DNA from: Bacteroidales bacterium
Lineage (GTDB): Bacteria > Bacteroidota > Bacteroidia > Bacteroidales > Tenuifilaceae
Length of the DNA stretch: 40,073 nucleotides
Assembly: GCA_025361485.1 (NCBI GenBank)
Contig: JANYLA010000037.1
Location: 1-40,073, forward strand
Direction of reading: 5' to 3'
Position 1 is the stretch's first letter. Each line of letters opens with the position of its first letter. A model generated the notes under the pieces. It was not told where the DNA came from and searched no databases. It was given only the letters and a program-made list of their open reading frames with translations. The translations under genes were made by a program, and so were the position numbers. Positions 23,487 to 34,456 of this stretch are shown one piece after another.

Positions 23487-25268
23487 ATGAAGCAATTACT
23501 TAGAATATGGATACTTGTAATGATATCCACCACCATGGCATCATGCCAAAATGTGCAAAAAACTAAAGTTGATATTACGAAGAAAGATCTATACCAAATC
23601 ATTGATTTTCTTGCATCAGACAGTTTAAAAGGAAGATTGCCAGGTACTCCGTACGATAAAGTCTCGGCAAAGTATATTGGCGATCAATTCGAAAGTTTTG
23701 GGTTAAAATCGTTGACCGAGAATGGCTATCAACCAATGGATATTATTATTGAACAAAAACCAGGACCTAAAAATAGCCTATCAATAAATGGCAATGAGCA
23801 TAAATATGCTATTGACTTTTCAACATTAGCATTCTCATCATCAAGCACATGGGAATCGTCAATTGTTTTTGTAGGGTTTGGCTTTAAAATAAATAATGAA
23901 AAATTACTCTGGAATGATTATCAAGCGGTTGATGTTACCAATAAATGGGTATTAATACTTCGAGGAGATCCGGAACCCGATAGCCTACAAAGCGTATTCA
24001 TTAATCAATCCTCAGACAGAAACAAAACACTTATTGCCAAAGATATGGGCGCCAAGGGTGTAATTCTTGTTTCAGGAAACGTATATGATCCAAATGATAA
24101 GCTAGCGAGTATGTCTGAAAAGAGTTATGACATTGGTATTCCGGTGATTCAGGTTAAAAGAGATGTTGCTAACTCAATTTTAAATGGACAATCAACAATT
24201 GAAGAACTAGAAAAATTTTTGATTAAAGATAGACGCCCCCGCTCCCTTGAACTACAAACCAAAGTAACTGCAACTACCGATGTTATCAACGAAACAAAAA
24301 CAACCCAAAATGTAATTGCGAAGCTTGAAGGATCTGACCCCAAGCTAAAGAATGAAGTTATTGTTATTGGAGCTCACTTTGATCATCTTGGAATGGGTGG
24401 TAAAAACTCATCAAGCCGCAGACCCGATACCATTGCAGTGCATAATGGTGCTGATGATAATGCCTCTGGAGTTGCTGCGATGATTGAACTTGCTCAAAAA
24501 CTTGCATCAAAACATAAAAAGATAAAGCGAAGTATTGTATTCGTTGCATTTGCTGCCGAAGAAATGGGACTTATCGGATCGCAAAAATTTGTTGAATCGA
24601 ATTTAGTTCCCAATGAATCGATTGTAGCAATGATAAACATTGATATGATTGGCCGAATGAATAAGAAAGAGCTTAATATTTACGGGACTAAAACATCAAC
24701 TGAAAGCGAAACCATACTAAAAAGTTTAAATGCTGACAGCGCATTAACTTTAGGTTTTTATCCCGAAGGTTATGGCCCCTCAGATTATTCAAGCTTTTAC
24801 AATAAGAATATCCCAGTATTTGGATTTATGACCTATCTGCATTTAGACTATCATACCCCATTCGATGATATTGACAAGATTAACTTTGATGGTATGGTAT
24901 TGGCAACTAACTATATTTATAAGCTTGCCTTCGAGCTCTCTAATCGTCCAAAGAAACTTATCTTCCAAGAAGCTGGACCAAAAACGCGACCAACAAGAAG
25001 CGGTAGAGGATTTAAAGTTAGATTAGGAATTATTCCAGATGTTAGCGGATCGTCTAATAACGGGCTAAAAGCCATAGGCGTAACCGAAAATAATCCTGCA
25101 TATAAGGCGGGTATGAAAAGCGGTGATATAATTACTGCAATCAATGGAAAACCTGTAAAAAATATTCAGGATTATATGTTCAGGCTGTCTGAACTTAAGG
25201 CAGGAATGACCGTTAATGTTGAAATAAAACGCGGTGAACAAAAATTAGTATTGTTGGTTCAACTATAA
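23487..25268 (+). CDS. M28-family zinc aminopeptidase with PA insert and C-terminal PDZ domain, lipoprotein
   Basis: A 593-residue exported peptidase. The signal sequence ends in the lipobox MASC (lipidated Cys20). A PA-type domain (about 115-250) is inserted before the M28 catalytic domain (about 270-480), whose two-zinc site is complete: GAHFDH (His297), NGADDNASG (Asp323/324), AAEEMGLIG (Glu358/359), NIDMIGR (Asp386) and YHTPFDD (His456). The C-terminus is a PDZ domain (about 505-593, with GVTENNPAYKAGMKSGDIIT), which in secreted peptidases binds peptide tails. The likely role is periplasmic or surface aminopeptidase digestion of peptides. The next gene, 15 bases downstream, is probably cotranscribed. 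Confidence 0.94.
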   Translation: MKQLLRIWILVMISTTMASCQNVQKTKVDITKKDLYQIIDFLASDSLKGRLPGTPYDKVSAKYIGDQFESFGLKSLTENGYQPMDIIIEQKPGPKNSLSINGNEHKYAIDFSTLAFSSSSTWESSIVFVGFGFKINNEKLLWNDYQAVDVTNKWVLILRGDPEPDSLQSVFINQSSDRNKTLIAKDMGAKGVILVSGNVYDPNDKLASMSEKSYDIGIPVIQVKRDVANSILNGQSTIEELEKFLIKDRRPRSLELQTKVTATTDVINETKTTQNVIAKLEGSDPKLKNEVIVIGAHFDHLGMGGKNSSSRRPDTIAVHNGADDNASGVAAMIELAQKLASKHKKIKRSIVFVAFAAEEMGLIGSQKFVESNLVPNESIVAMINIDMIGRMNKKELNIYGTKTSTESETILKSLNADSALTLGFYPEGYGPSDYSSFYNKNIPVFGFMTYLHLDYHTPFDDIDKINFDGMVLATNYIYKLAFELSNRPKKLIFQEAGPKTRPTRSGRGFKVRLGIIPDVSGSSNNGLKAIGVTENNPAYKAGMKSGDIITAINGKPVKNIQDYMFRLSELKAGMTVNVEIKRGEQKLVLLVQL

Positions 25269-25283
25269 ATAAACTGTATAACT

Positions 25284-26174
25284 ATGAAATCAAAATTTTG
25301 GCATTGGTTATTACAAATAAAGATAAATTCAACTTTTTGGTATTGGACATTTGCTGTTATTATTACGCTTAGTGCAATGGTATACCAGCGAATGACAGGT
25401 CCAACTCATCCTAAACGAGTTAAATACGAAGTTAATGGTGTATTACAGACCAACTCCTTCCCTCGCAGTGGTGATAGTGGAACCGATTGCACGATTGAGT
25501 TGAATAGTATTCCTGCTGACTATGAAGCAACATTAATTTACAGACGCTATCCTTCTAAAGATGAATGGACACTTATTCCATTTACTAAAAAAGAATCTGG
25601 AGGATTAGCTTCCGCGTTACCCACCAGGCCTGCTGCAGGTAAATTGGAATATTACATTGAAATAAAAAATACAAAGGATAATCAAGTAGTTGAAATTTCA
25701 AAAAGCGAACCTATTGCTATTCGTTTTAAAAACCCAGTTCCGTTTTGGGCATTAATACCTCATATCCTATTTATTTTCGTTGCAATGCTCTTCTCTAATT
25801 TAACAGGGATATTGGCTCTATTTAACAGCGATAAGTTCAAATATTATGGCGTATTAACTATCATTTTTCTTTTTGTTGCAGGTTTTATTTTTGGACCGAT
25901 TGTTCAAAAATACGCTTTTGGTGCATACTGGACAGGATTTCCATTTGGTTTTGATTTAACCGATAATAAAACGTTGATTGCATTTGTGGCATGGGCTATT
26001 GCAGTTTACTTTAACAGGAATGAAAGACGTCCATTACTTAGCGCTGCTGCTGCAATTGTAATGATTATTGTGTATAGTATTCCTCATAGCTTACGAGGTT
26101 CAGAGCTAAACTACGAAACAGGAAAAGTGGTTACAGGTTTTATACCCTATATTCAAAGCATTTTACCTTTCTAA
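25284..26174 (+). CDS. Membrane protein of unknown function with periplasmic beta domain
   Basis: A 296-residue protein. A first membrane segment (about 20-38) leads to an exported beta-rich domain (about 45-150, with the strand-like EATLIYRRYPSKDEWTLIPF), then about five further membrane segments (about 154-178, 191-208, 231-246, 252-267 and a weak last one). I do not recognise a named family. The segment GFPFGFDLTDNKTLIAF between membrane segments looks conserved-like and contains Asp and Lys that could be functional. It follows the M28-PDZ peptidase by only 15 bases and shares the terminator after it, so the two may act together in peptide handling at the envelope; that link is inference. 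Confidence 0.75.
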   Translation: MKSKFWHWLLQIKINSTFWYWTFAVIITLSAMVYQRMTGPTHPKRVKYEVNGVLQTNSFPRSGDSGTDCTIELNSIPADYEATLIYRRYPSKDEWTLIPFTKKESGGLASALPTRPAAGKLEYYIEIKNTKDNQVVEISKSEPIAIRFKNPVPFWALIPHILFIFVAMLFSNLTGILALFNSDKFKYYGVLTIIFLFVAGFIFGPIVQKYAFGAYWTGFPFGFDLTDNKTLIAFVAWAIAVYFNRNERRPLLSAAAAIVMIIVYSIPHSLRGSELNYETGKVVTGFIPYIQSILPF

Positions 26175-26181
26175 TAAGATT

Positions 26182-26222
26182 AAAAAAGAGGGTGAATCAT
26201 TCAGATTCACCCTCTTTTTTTT
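26182..26222. terminator. Bidirectional terminator between the 25284 and 26238 genes
   Basis: GAGGGTGAATC (26188-26198) and GATTCACCCTC (26204-26214) form a perfect 11-bp stem, with an A-run before it and a T-run after it. It can end transcripts from both convergent genes. Confidence 0.93.
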
Positions 26223-26237
26223 ATGACTGTTGTTGAT

Positions 26238-27932
26238 TTACCAAGCATTAAAAAGCCCGCTGATTAGCCTTTCACGTTTTTCTTCATTAGTCATCGAATC
26301 ATACTTTTGTTTTTCTGCCTCAATAGCCTTGCGCTTTTTATCCTGTTCCTTTCTGATTGCCTCCATGTATCGTGCAACGATACGATCCTTTAGGAACTTC
26401 TCTGCTACAGATGGAAATAGCTCAAGTAGTAGCTCTTCTTTCTCATTGGCAGCTAATTTTGCATCACCAAATTCCCTGAAAATGGGGTTTGGCTGCTTCT
26501 GATACTTTGATGTATCATAGGGTTTTTCCTCTCTGGATCCAGTAATTTGTAAGCGAAATTCAGGGTCAACAGGTATTGGGGTGTTACCGTAATTACCCAT
26601 TACAAGGTTAATATACTGAATTGACTTAGTGGTATAGAATGGCAATCCCTTATTCTCATCAATAACACAGTTTACAGCCTGAACGCCTACAATCTGACTT
26701 GTTGGAGTAACCAATGGAGGGCAACCCGAAGCCAATCGAACGGTAGGAATTATTTCAAGAACTCTTGGAAGTAGCTGCTCAAGTTTTAATTGCTTTAACT
26801 GTGCAAGCATATTGGTGTACATTCCGCCAGGAACTTCAGCAAATTTGACCTCCTCGTCGGGTGCAGGAAAGTTAAAATGCTGCTCAATGGCCAAACAACA
26901 CTTAAGTAGGTCATCGTATTTATTTGTATCGGCAAAAGCAATAGCATCATCAAATAGTTTCTCTACATGAGAAGGCAAAATATCTTTGGTAATATCAAAT
27001 TCGATAGGAAATATTTGATAGCTATCGAAATCCTTCATCTCCTGACGAATCTCCATAAGTTCGTTGTTGATTTTAACTACTGCTTCAAGATTAACACCCG
27101 TTTCAATATTCAATTTATTACAGAAGATTTGAATTATCTCAAATGATGGTGCTGCAGGGCCACCTGCAAAGCTTAGAATTGCAGTATCAACGATATCAAC
27201 CCCTTTTGTTATAGCAACTAAAGTTGCAGCTAAACCATAACCAGGTGTACAATGTGTATGAAAATCGATGGGTACTTTAATCTCTTTTTTGAGCGCGGTA
27301 ATAATCTCGCTTGAACGTTCGGGTGTGACTAATCCTGCCATATCCTTTAACGAGATCATATCGGCACCCATTGCCTCAAGCTCCTTTGCCTTTTGTACAA
27401 AGTAATCGATACTGAATATCTTTTTAGGTAATAGTTTTCCTTTAATAAGTGATTTAAATCTGTCACCAGCAGTAAATTTAGGGTCGACCGTATAGCAAAC
27501 CGTAGCATCAGCAATACCACCGTTCTCTTTTACGTACTTTATTGTGCTACGAATATTTTCGGTATCGTTCAACGCATCAAAAATTCGCATTATTGAAATA
27601 CCTGATTTTACAGCATTCCGATTAAAACCCTCAATTACCTCCTCGGGGTAAGGATTATACCCAAATAAATTCCTGCCTCTTGAAAGTGCTGTAAGCTTTG
27701 AAGAATTGCCAATTACGCTTTTGATTTTCTCAAGCCTTTCCCATGGGTCTTCATTCAAATAGCGCATAATTGAATCAGGAACAGCTCCTCCCCATACTTC
27801 AAGCGCATAGAATTCAGCATTTTTAAAAAGAGGTAAAACCCTATCAACCTGTTTCTGATTCATTCGAGTTGCAAACAACGATTGCTGTCCATCGCGAAGC
27901 GTAACATCACGGATTAAGAGCTTTTTATTCAT
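26238..27932 (-). CDS. Biotin-dependent carboxyltransferase subunit (oxaloacetate decarboxylase alpha / pyruvate carboxylase B / transcarboxylase 5S type)
   Basis: A 564-residue carboxyltransferase. The TIM barrel starts with IRDVTLRDGQQSL, has the biotin/carboxylate Lys in LKDMAGLVTP (about residue 195) and metal-binding His in HTHCTPGYG (about 224-232). The conserved carboxylase C-terminal domain follows, with PGGMYTNMLAQLKQL and LASGCPPLVTPTSQIVG. The protein ends in a helical tail (NEEKRERLISGLFNAW) with no biotinyl-Lys MKM domain, so a separate biotin carrier is needed. None is encoded next to it. It transfers CO2 between biotin and pyruvate/oxaloacetate; whether it couples to a Na+ pump or another subunit cannot be told here. 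The ATG at 27932 replaces a TTG two codons upstream. Confidence 0.92.
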   Translation of the reverse strand: MNKKLLIRDVTLRDGQQSLFATRMNQKQVDRVLPLFKNAEFYALEVWGGAVPDSIMRYLNEDPWERLEKIKSVIGNSSKLTALSRGRNLFGYNPYPEEVIEGFNRNAVKSGISIMRIFDALNDTENIRSTIKYVKENGGIADATVCYTVDPKFTAGDRFKSLIKGKLLPKKIFSIDYFVQKAKELEAMGADMISLKDMAGLVTPERSSEIITALKKEIKVPIDFHTHCTPGYGLAATLVAITKGVDIVDTAILSFAGGPAAPSFEIIQIFCNKLNIETGVNLEAVVKINNELMEIRQEMKDFDSYQIFPIEFDITKDILPSHVEKLFDDAIAFADTNKYDDLLKCCLAIEQHFNFPAPDEEVKFAEVPGGMYTNMLAQLKQLKLEQLLPRVLEIIPTVRLASGCPPLVTPTSQIVGVQAVNCVIDENKGLPFYTTKSIQYINLVMGNYGNTPIPVDPEFRLQITGSREEKPYDTSKYQKQPNPIFREFGDAKLAANEKEELLLELFPSVAEKFLKDRIVARYMEAIRKEQDKKRKAIEAEKQKYDSMTNEEKRERLISGLFNAW

Positions 27933-28081
27933 AAACAATTATGTGTTTTTGCAATAGTAGATTCAATTTTCATTTATAAAAGCTAATTAACTAATTTGAT
28001 TGGTATTAATTGCAAATTTTGCTTAGGCTTAAAAACATGGCTATACAACATAATAAACCGAGTATGGTTATAATTAGACAT

Positions 28082-28110
28082 AAAAAAGGCGCAATCGAAT
28101 TGATTGCGCC
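28082..28110 (-). terminator. Terminator of yidC
   Basis: GGCGCAATC (28088-28096) pairs with GATTGCGCC (28102-28110), a 9-bp stem with a 5-base loop. The A-run at 28082-28087 becomes a T-run on the minus strand. It is about 25 bases past the yidC stop. Confidence 0.9.
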
Positions 28111-28134
28111 CTTACTATAAATTTTTCAAAGAAA

Positions 28135-29991
28135 TTATTTCCGTTTATTCTTATTCATCTCTTGTTGCTTTGCAATCATCTCCAATTTCTCCTGCCATTT
28201 TGATTTTTTAACTGGCTTTTTAGAATTCTCATGAAGCTTTGCGAGTATCGCTTCATCATCAACAAACCTTCGAATTAACAGGGTTTGACCCAATGTAAAC
28301 ATGTTTGCCAAAAAGTAGTAGTAGCTCAAACCCGCTGCATAGTTATTAAACCAAACAACCATCATGATTGGCATTAAGTAAATCATCATAAACTTCATTC
28401 CAGGTAGTTGAGCGTTGGTATCACCCATTTGATCAGCATTCATCTTTGACGTAACAAATAGCGCCGCAGCCATTAATAGGGTAAATAAGCTAATATGTGC
28501 TCCATACATAGGAATTGTAAAGGGTAAATTAACTATTGAGTCAAACGATGATAAATCATCTGCCCAAAGGAAACTCTGCTGACGAAGTTCAAATGAAGTT
28601 GGAAAGAATCTAAACATTGCAATTAAAAATGGAAACTGTATTAGGATTGGTATACAACCACCCAACGGATTTACACCTACCTTTCGGTAAAGCGCCATAA
28701 TGGTTTGCTGTTTCTTAATTGCGTCAGTTTTATTTGGATATTTCGCATTAATCTCATCAACCTGAGGCTTTAAAACCCTCATTTTTCCAGAACTCAGATA
28801 TGATTTATAGGTTAATGGTAAAAGAATTAACTTTAACATTAAGGTAAGCAAAAATATAATTAATCCATAGCTAGCAATCCGACTACCAAGTATATCAAAT
28901 ACAGGAATTACTAGGTATCTATTGATCCATTTAATAATCCATTTTCCTAAAGAAACAATCTGCTCAAAGCCTAAATTGTATGATTTTAAAGTATTAAAAT
29001 GATTTGGTCCAAAGAAAAAATTCATACCAATTGTTTCATCTTTACCATCCTGAATTGGTAATGACATTCTAGCTGAAAAACTTTTTATTGACTCGTCACC
29101 ATCAGGTTTGCTTGATACTAAGTTTGCGTTAACAAAGCCATCTTTAGCTACCAGTATTGATGAAAAGAATTGATGTTTGAAAGCTATCCATTTAACCTTT
29201 GTAGTAATATCCTTTTTACCATTATTTGACATTCCACTTATCTCTTCGTACTCATTATTAGGATAACAGTATGAAATAGTGGTATAATTATTTTCGTTTT
29301 TTGCTCCCTTTTCGAGATGAGGCATCATGGAAGTCCAATTCAAATCAACGGTTCCAACCCTGCCGTTAACAATGCTATTCATACCCGAAAAATGGATATC
29401 GAAGCCCAATAAATAACTTCCTGCGACAATAGTATAAATATAATCAATGTGAGAATCGGCACCGGCATTCAACCTCATAATCAACTTCTGAGATTCACCA
29501 TTACCTGCTATAATTACAGAATCGGCTCTGTTGGGAATAAAGAAAAGGTTTTGAGTTTGAATGTTGTTATTATTTCCCCAAAACTGTAAACCAAAAGCAT
29601 TCTCATTTCCCGAAAAAAGGATCAGCGGTTGCTTAGTATAGGTTTTATACTTTTTGAGTTCGGCGGAATAAATTCTACCTCCGCGAGTCGAAATTTTGAT
29701 TTTAAGCAAGTCGTTCTCGAGGGTAATTAGTTTTTCCTCACCCTTTAGGGAAGCAGCAAATGAACCCATTTGTTTAACTTCCTCCTTAATTTTCAAAGAA
29801 TCTACAGGAGTATTTAAGTTTGCTGCGTCAGCAACTTTTTGCTGTTGCGCTTTTTCAGCATTAACTCGAGCAATTGAGTCGGCTTGATACTGCATTGCTG
29901 CAACTTTCTCCTTAGATGGAGTATTTAAGTAACCAAAAAGGATAAGTATCCCAAAAATAAGTACTATCCCAATAATCGTATTCCTGTCCAT
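28135..29991 (-). CDS. yidC: Membrane protein insertase YidC
   Basis: A 618-residue YidC/Oxa1 insertase that places inner-membrane proteins with or without SecYEG. The first membrane segment is at about 5-22, followed by the large periplasmic beta-sandwich (about 65-340) and the conserved five-segment core (about 360-590), including LIIFLLTLMLKLILLPLTYKS and the CIPILIQFPFLIAMFRFFPTS region. The C-terminal tail is strongly basic (KKPVKKSKWQEKLEM...NKNKRK), as in ribosome-binding YidC tails. Length and architecture are normal for Bacteroidota. It lies downstream of pyrG on the same strand, separated by a terminator. Confidence 0.97.
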   Translation of the reverse strand: MDRNTIIGIVLIFGILILFGYLNTPSKEKVAAMQYQADSIARVNAEKAQQQKVADAANLNTPVDSLKIKEEVKQMGSFAASLKGEEKLITLENDLLKIKISTRGGRIYSAELKKYKTYTKQPLILFSGNENAFGLQFWGNNNNIQTQNLFFIPNRADSVIIAGNGESQKLIMRLNAGADSHIDYIYTIVAGSYLLGFDIHFSGMNSIVNGRVGTVDLNWTSMMPHLEKGAKNENNYTTISYCYPNNEYEEISGMSNNGKKDITTKVKWIAFKHQFFSSILVAKDGFVNANLVSSKPDGDESIKSFSARMSLPIQDGKDETIGMNFFFGPNHFNTLKSYNLGFEQIVSLGKWIIKWINRYLVIPVFDILGSRIASYGLIIFLLTLMLKLILLPLTYKSYLSSGKMRVLKPQVDEINAKYPNKTDAIKKQQTIMALYRKVGVNPLGGCIPILIQFPFLIAMFRFFPTSFELRQQSFLWADDLSSFDSIVNLPFTIPMYGAHISLFTLLMAAALFVTSKMNADQMGDTNAQLPGMKFMMIYLMPIMMVVWFNNYAAGLSYYYFLANMFTLGQTLLIRRFVDDEAILAKLHENSKKPVKKSKWQEKLEMIAKQQEMNKNKRK

Positions 29992-30018
29992 TATATTCGT
30001 ATGATGTTAATTACTAAA

Positions 30019-30049
30019 CAAAAAGAAGCCACCCTTAAAAAAGGGCGGC
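30019..30049 (-). terminator. Terminator of pyrG
   Basis: On the minus strand GCCGCCCTT pairs with AAGGGTGGC (one G-T pair), with a 4-base loop, followed by a T-rich tract. It sits in the 83-base gap between pyrG and yidC. Confidence 0.8.
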
Positions 30050-30074
30050 ACAAATGTAATAATTTCCTTTAAAG

Positions 30075-31694
<1,620 letters not shown>

Positions 31695-31756
31695 TTAATA
31701 TTTTGTGGTTCTAAATATGATCTTAAAAAGATATTCAATAAAAAGATCCTTAAAAT

Positions 31757-31827
31757 AGGAAAATGGAATATTTAAGAAAAAATGGCATCATAAAAACCCA
31801 TCAATCCAACATTCCATCATTCCAATT
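31757..31827. repeat. Hairpin repeat, copy 2
   Basis: AGGAAAATGGAATA (31757-31770) is identical to 1563-1576, and CATTCCATCATTCCA (31810-31824) resembles the right arm of copy 1. ATGGAAT and ATTCCAT can pair across a loop of about 41 bases. Like copy 1 it lies downstream of a minus-strand gene (the DUF349 gene). Confidence 0.5.
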
Positions 31828-31878
31828 CCCCAGAAATAATATCTTAAACTACCAAAGGAATAAATGCTGTTTCTTATT

Positions 31879-33921
31879 CTAGTCTAGGTCAAGTTTATCA
31901 ATCATCTTTATCTTCTCCTCGAGCATTTTCATCTCCTCACGACCCTTGCTAATATTGCGCTCAACATCCTTAATCATTTGCTCAGCATTTTTAGACTTTG
32001 CAAAGAAACCAATATTATTTTCCCAAAGCGTAATATCACCTTCAATCTGTCTTAGCCTATTAAATAGTTTATCACGCTCATTCCTTACCTTATTCTCCTG
32101 GCGGGCATTTCCATGAACATTATCAAGTCTTGATTTGAATTTAAGAAGATTACGTTTTGATTCGTCAATCTTAAGGTTCTCGAAATGCATATTTATAGCA
32201 TCTCGATATCTCTTCTGAATTGACTCTTTTTGTTGAATTGGAACATAGCCAATTTCAGCCCAACGACGTTGAAAATCTTTTAGAACATTCAAATTTTCTT
32301 CAATCTTTTCAACAACCTGATATTTCTCAATCTCTTCAATCAACTGCTCTTTTGCCTTTAGGTTATCTTCATACTTCGTATCAACCTGAGCAAAATGCTG
32401 TGATTTTTGGTTAAAGAAATAATCACAAGCTGCACGGAATCGTTTCCAAAGCTCATCGCTATGCTTACGAGGTACAGAACCTATTTCTTTCCAACGTTTT
32501 TGTAGCTGGATTAGATCTTCGGTTACCTTTTTCCATTCGTCGCTATCCTTTAAAGCCTCGGCTTGAATGCAAAGTTCAGTCTTTAGCTGGAGATTGTTCT
32601 GCTGCTCTTCGCGAGCATCAGTATAAAAATCACGCTTGTTATTAAAGAAAGCATCACAAGCTAAACGGAATCGCTCGTAAATTTTATTATTATCCTTTTT
32701 AGGAGCAAAACCGATTGTTTTCCATACTTTTTGCAATTCAATCATCTCCTTTGAGCGCTTATTCCAATCCTTATTGGACGAAATTACTACAGTTGAAAGC
32801 TCTTCTGCTTTTTCGCAAAGAGTTACTTTTGCATCGAGATTATGCTTTTGATCATCGCGCTGTCCCTCAAAGTATTCCTGATGCTTTTTGTTGATTTTAG
32901 CGGTTGCCTCTTTAAATCGTTCCCAGGTCTCGGTTCTGTGCTCCTTTGGAACAGGCCCAACCTCACGCCACTGATTATGATATTTCTGAAGCTTTTTAAA
33001 TGCTGAAATAACGGAAGACTCAAGAAGTAACTCTTCTGCTTTTTCGCAAAGAACAATTTTTTCTTCAAGATTTCTCTTAAGATCAAGATCGCGAAGCTCA
33101 TTATTAATCTTTACAAAATCGTAAAAATGCTGAACATGATGATGGTATGTTTCCCATAAATCATTTAAATTTAACTGGGGAACAGGACCAATCTCACGCC
33201 AACGTTGTTGTAATTCACGAAACTCTTGAAACGATTGGTTCACTGAGTCGGTTTTATTGACTAACTCCTTAATTGTTTCAATTATTTTTTGTTTTTCTAC
33301 AAGATTATGAACCTTTTGTCCTTCAAAATCTCGGTTATATTTTGAACGTAAATCGCGATACTGTTTTAGCAACTCCTTAATTTGAGGCTCAAATAAATCC
33401 TCAGAAGCAGTAAACTGCTCGATGTCACCACCAGCGTCAGTAAACTCCTTACGCTTTTTCTCAATTTCTGATTTATGCTTTTTGTAGAAGTTGATTTTGA
33501 TACTCTCTACATCGGCTCTAATTACCTGAATAGGCTTTTCTTGTAAAAGTACATTTAGAGTCTCAATTAGCTCATTTTTTGACATTAAGGTATAATCACC
33601 TAGATGCAATGGAGCACCATCATGCTCATCATCAGCTAATTCATCCGATTCCTCGTCATCAAGCGAAACAACTTCTTCTTCAATCTCAATAGGTTGAAGA
33701 TTTGTATCAAGTTCTTCATCCTCATCATGAGATGCATGAACTATAGGGTTAACCTGTTGTACAGGTTCACTTACAGCGTTACCATTCGTTTCAGTTTCTA
33801 AATTTTCATTAGAAGCAAATTGCTTCTCTTGTTCAGTGCTGATTTCGGAGGAGACTGCAGTATTTTCGGCATTGCCGAACTTCTGATCCATGTTTGGATC
33901 ATTCAGATCTTGATTGTTCAT
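31879..33921 (-). CDS. DUF349 repeat protein
   Basis: A 680-residue cytoplasmic protein. Residues 1-110 are acidic and low in complexity (Glu/Asp/Asn/Gln runs). From about 200 to 610 there are five DUF349 helical repeats, each with an (I/V)G-x-(V/A)P core: REIGPVPQ, REVGPVPK, KTIGFAPK, KEIGSVPR and AEIGYVPI. Each is followed by a W/Y-E/K-R-F/Y motif and a long charged helix. A final coiled coil (about 610-680) closes the protein. Relatives of this kind are widespread in Bacteroidota but without an assigned role; coiled-coil scaffolding or nucleic-acid association has been proposed for DUF349 proteins generally. Strong heptad charge patterns suggest an extended rod. It is expressed alone from the promoter at 33991. 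Confidence 0.9.
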   Translation of the reverse strand: MNNQDLNDPNMDQKFGNAENTAVSSEISTEQEKQFASNENLETETNGNAVSEPVQQVNPIVHASHDEDEELDTNLQPIEIEEEVVSLDDEESDELADDEHDGAPLHLGDYTLMSKNELIETLNVLLQEKPIQVIRADVESIKINFYKKHKSEIEKKRKEFTDAGGDIEQFTASEDLFEPQIKELLKQYRDLRSKYNRDFEGQKVHNLVEKQKIIETIKELVNKTDSVNQSFQEFRELQQRWREIGPVPQLNLNDLWETYHHHVQHFYDFVKINNELRDLDLKRNLEEKIVLCEKAEELLLESSVISAFKKLQKYHNQWREVGPVPKEHRTETWERFKEATAKINKKHQEYFEGQRDDQKHNLDAKVTLCEKAEELSTVVISSNKDWNKRSKEMIELQKVWKTIGFAPKKDNNKIYERFRLACDAFFNNKRDFYTDAREEQQNNLQLKTELCIQAEALKDSDEWKKVTEDLIQLQKRWKEIGSVPRKHSDELWKRFRAACDYFFNQKSQHFAQVDTKYEDNLKAKEQLIEEIEKYQVVEKIEENLNVLKDFQRRWAEIGYVPIQQKESIQKRYRDAINMHFENLKIDESKRNLLKFKSRLDNVHGNARQENKVRNERDKLFNRLRQIEGDITLWENNIGFFAKSKNAEQMIKDVERNISKGREEMKMLEEKIKMIDKLDLD

Positions 33922-33990
33922 TGGTTACAAAATATTAACTTACTGTAAAGCAATTAATTAATGGGTCACTCGGCTATTCTTAATAGCACA

Positions 33991-34021
33991 CGAAAATAAG
34001 CATTATGTATTAACACTCAAA
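33991..34021 (-). promoter_or_regulatory. Bacteroidota promoter of the DUF349 gene
   Basis: On the minus strand TTTG (34018-34021), a 19-base spacer, then TATTTTCG (33991-33998) match the consensus apart from one base in the -7 box. The leader to the ATG is about 60 bases. Confidence 0.55.
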
Positions 34022-34186
34022 CATTTTCAATAAAAAACTACTTATAAATCAAGATCAAACTAAAGATCGTGTCGTTAGAAGTCAATAGATTAGAATGATA
34101 GGTAATCGCAAATAATTGTTTGATAGAAAATATCGACGTTTTAAAACGATAGTATTTTTTGCATTTTCATGTTTTGTTACTATTCA

Positions 34187-34361
34187 CCACGGAGACACGG
34201 AGACCACAGAGGTTTGTTTCAAAGACCACAGGTAACAACCTTAATTAGTTCTTTAATACGAACCTAAACAAATTCATTTTATTGAACAATCATTTTGATC
34301 GAAATTGAATAAACTAAAATATTGCACTCTTTTATTCTCTGTGTTCTCTGTGTCTCAGTGG
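34187..34361. repeat. Imperfect inverted repeat, CCACGGAGACACGGAG type
   Basis: The left arm CCACGGAGACACGGAGACCA with its continuation to 34213 matches the reverse complement of 34337-34361 in 22 of 25 positions. The arms are separated by 123 bases of AT-rich sequence. Each arm is itself built from a GAGACAC/ACAGAG motif. I recall this kind of CCAC-GAGACAC-GAG intergenic repeat from many unrelated environmental bacterial genomes; the window does not reveal its function. Confidence 0.75.
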
Positions 34362-34406
34362 TTTTTGTTTATTTCGATTATTGCAGAATAGTTACCATAT
34401 TTTAAA

Positions 34407-34438
34407 TTGACATGATCTGCTAATGTTTTATAAATTTG
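34407..34438 (+). promoter_or_regulatory. Bacteroidota promoter of trmD
   Basis: TTG (34407-34409), 21 bases, then TAAATTTG (34431-34438), a perfect -7 box. It overlaps an in-frame TTG, ruling that codon out as start and fixing trmD at the ATG 34457. Confidence 0.7.
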
Positions 34439-34456
34439 CGAAATAAATCGAAAACG

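Larger units (their letters stand above)
33922..34456. other. 535-base gene-free interval between the DUF349 gene and trmD
   Basis: This is the largest gap in the window. It holds two divergent promoters, one at each end, and an imperfect inverted repeat in the middle. I see no ORF with a credible start, no tRNA and no known riboswitch. The stretch 34022-34180 is plain AT-rich sequence in which I see nothing further. Confidence 0.7.
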
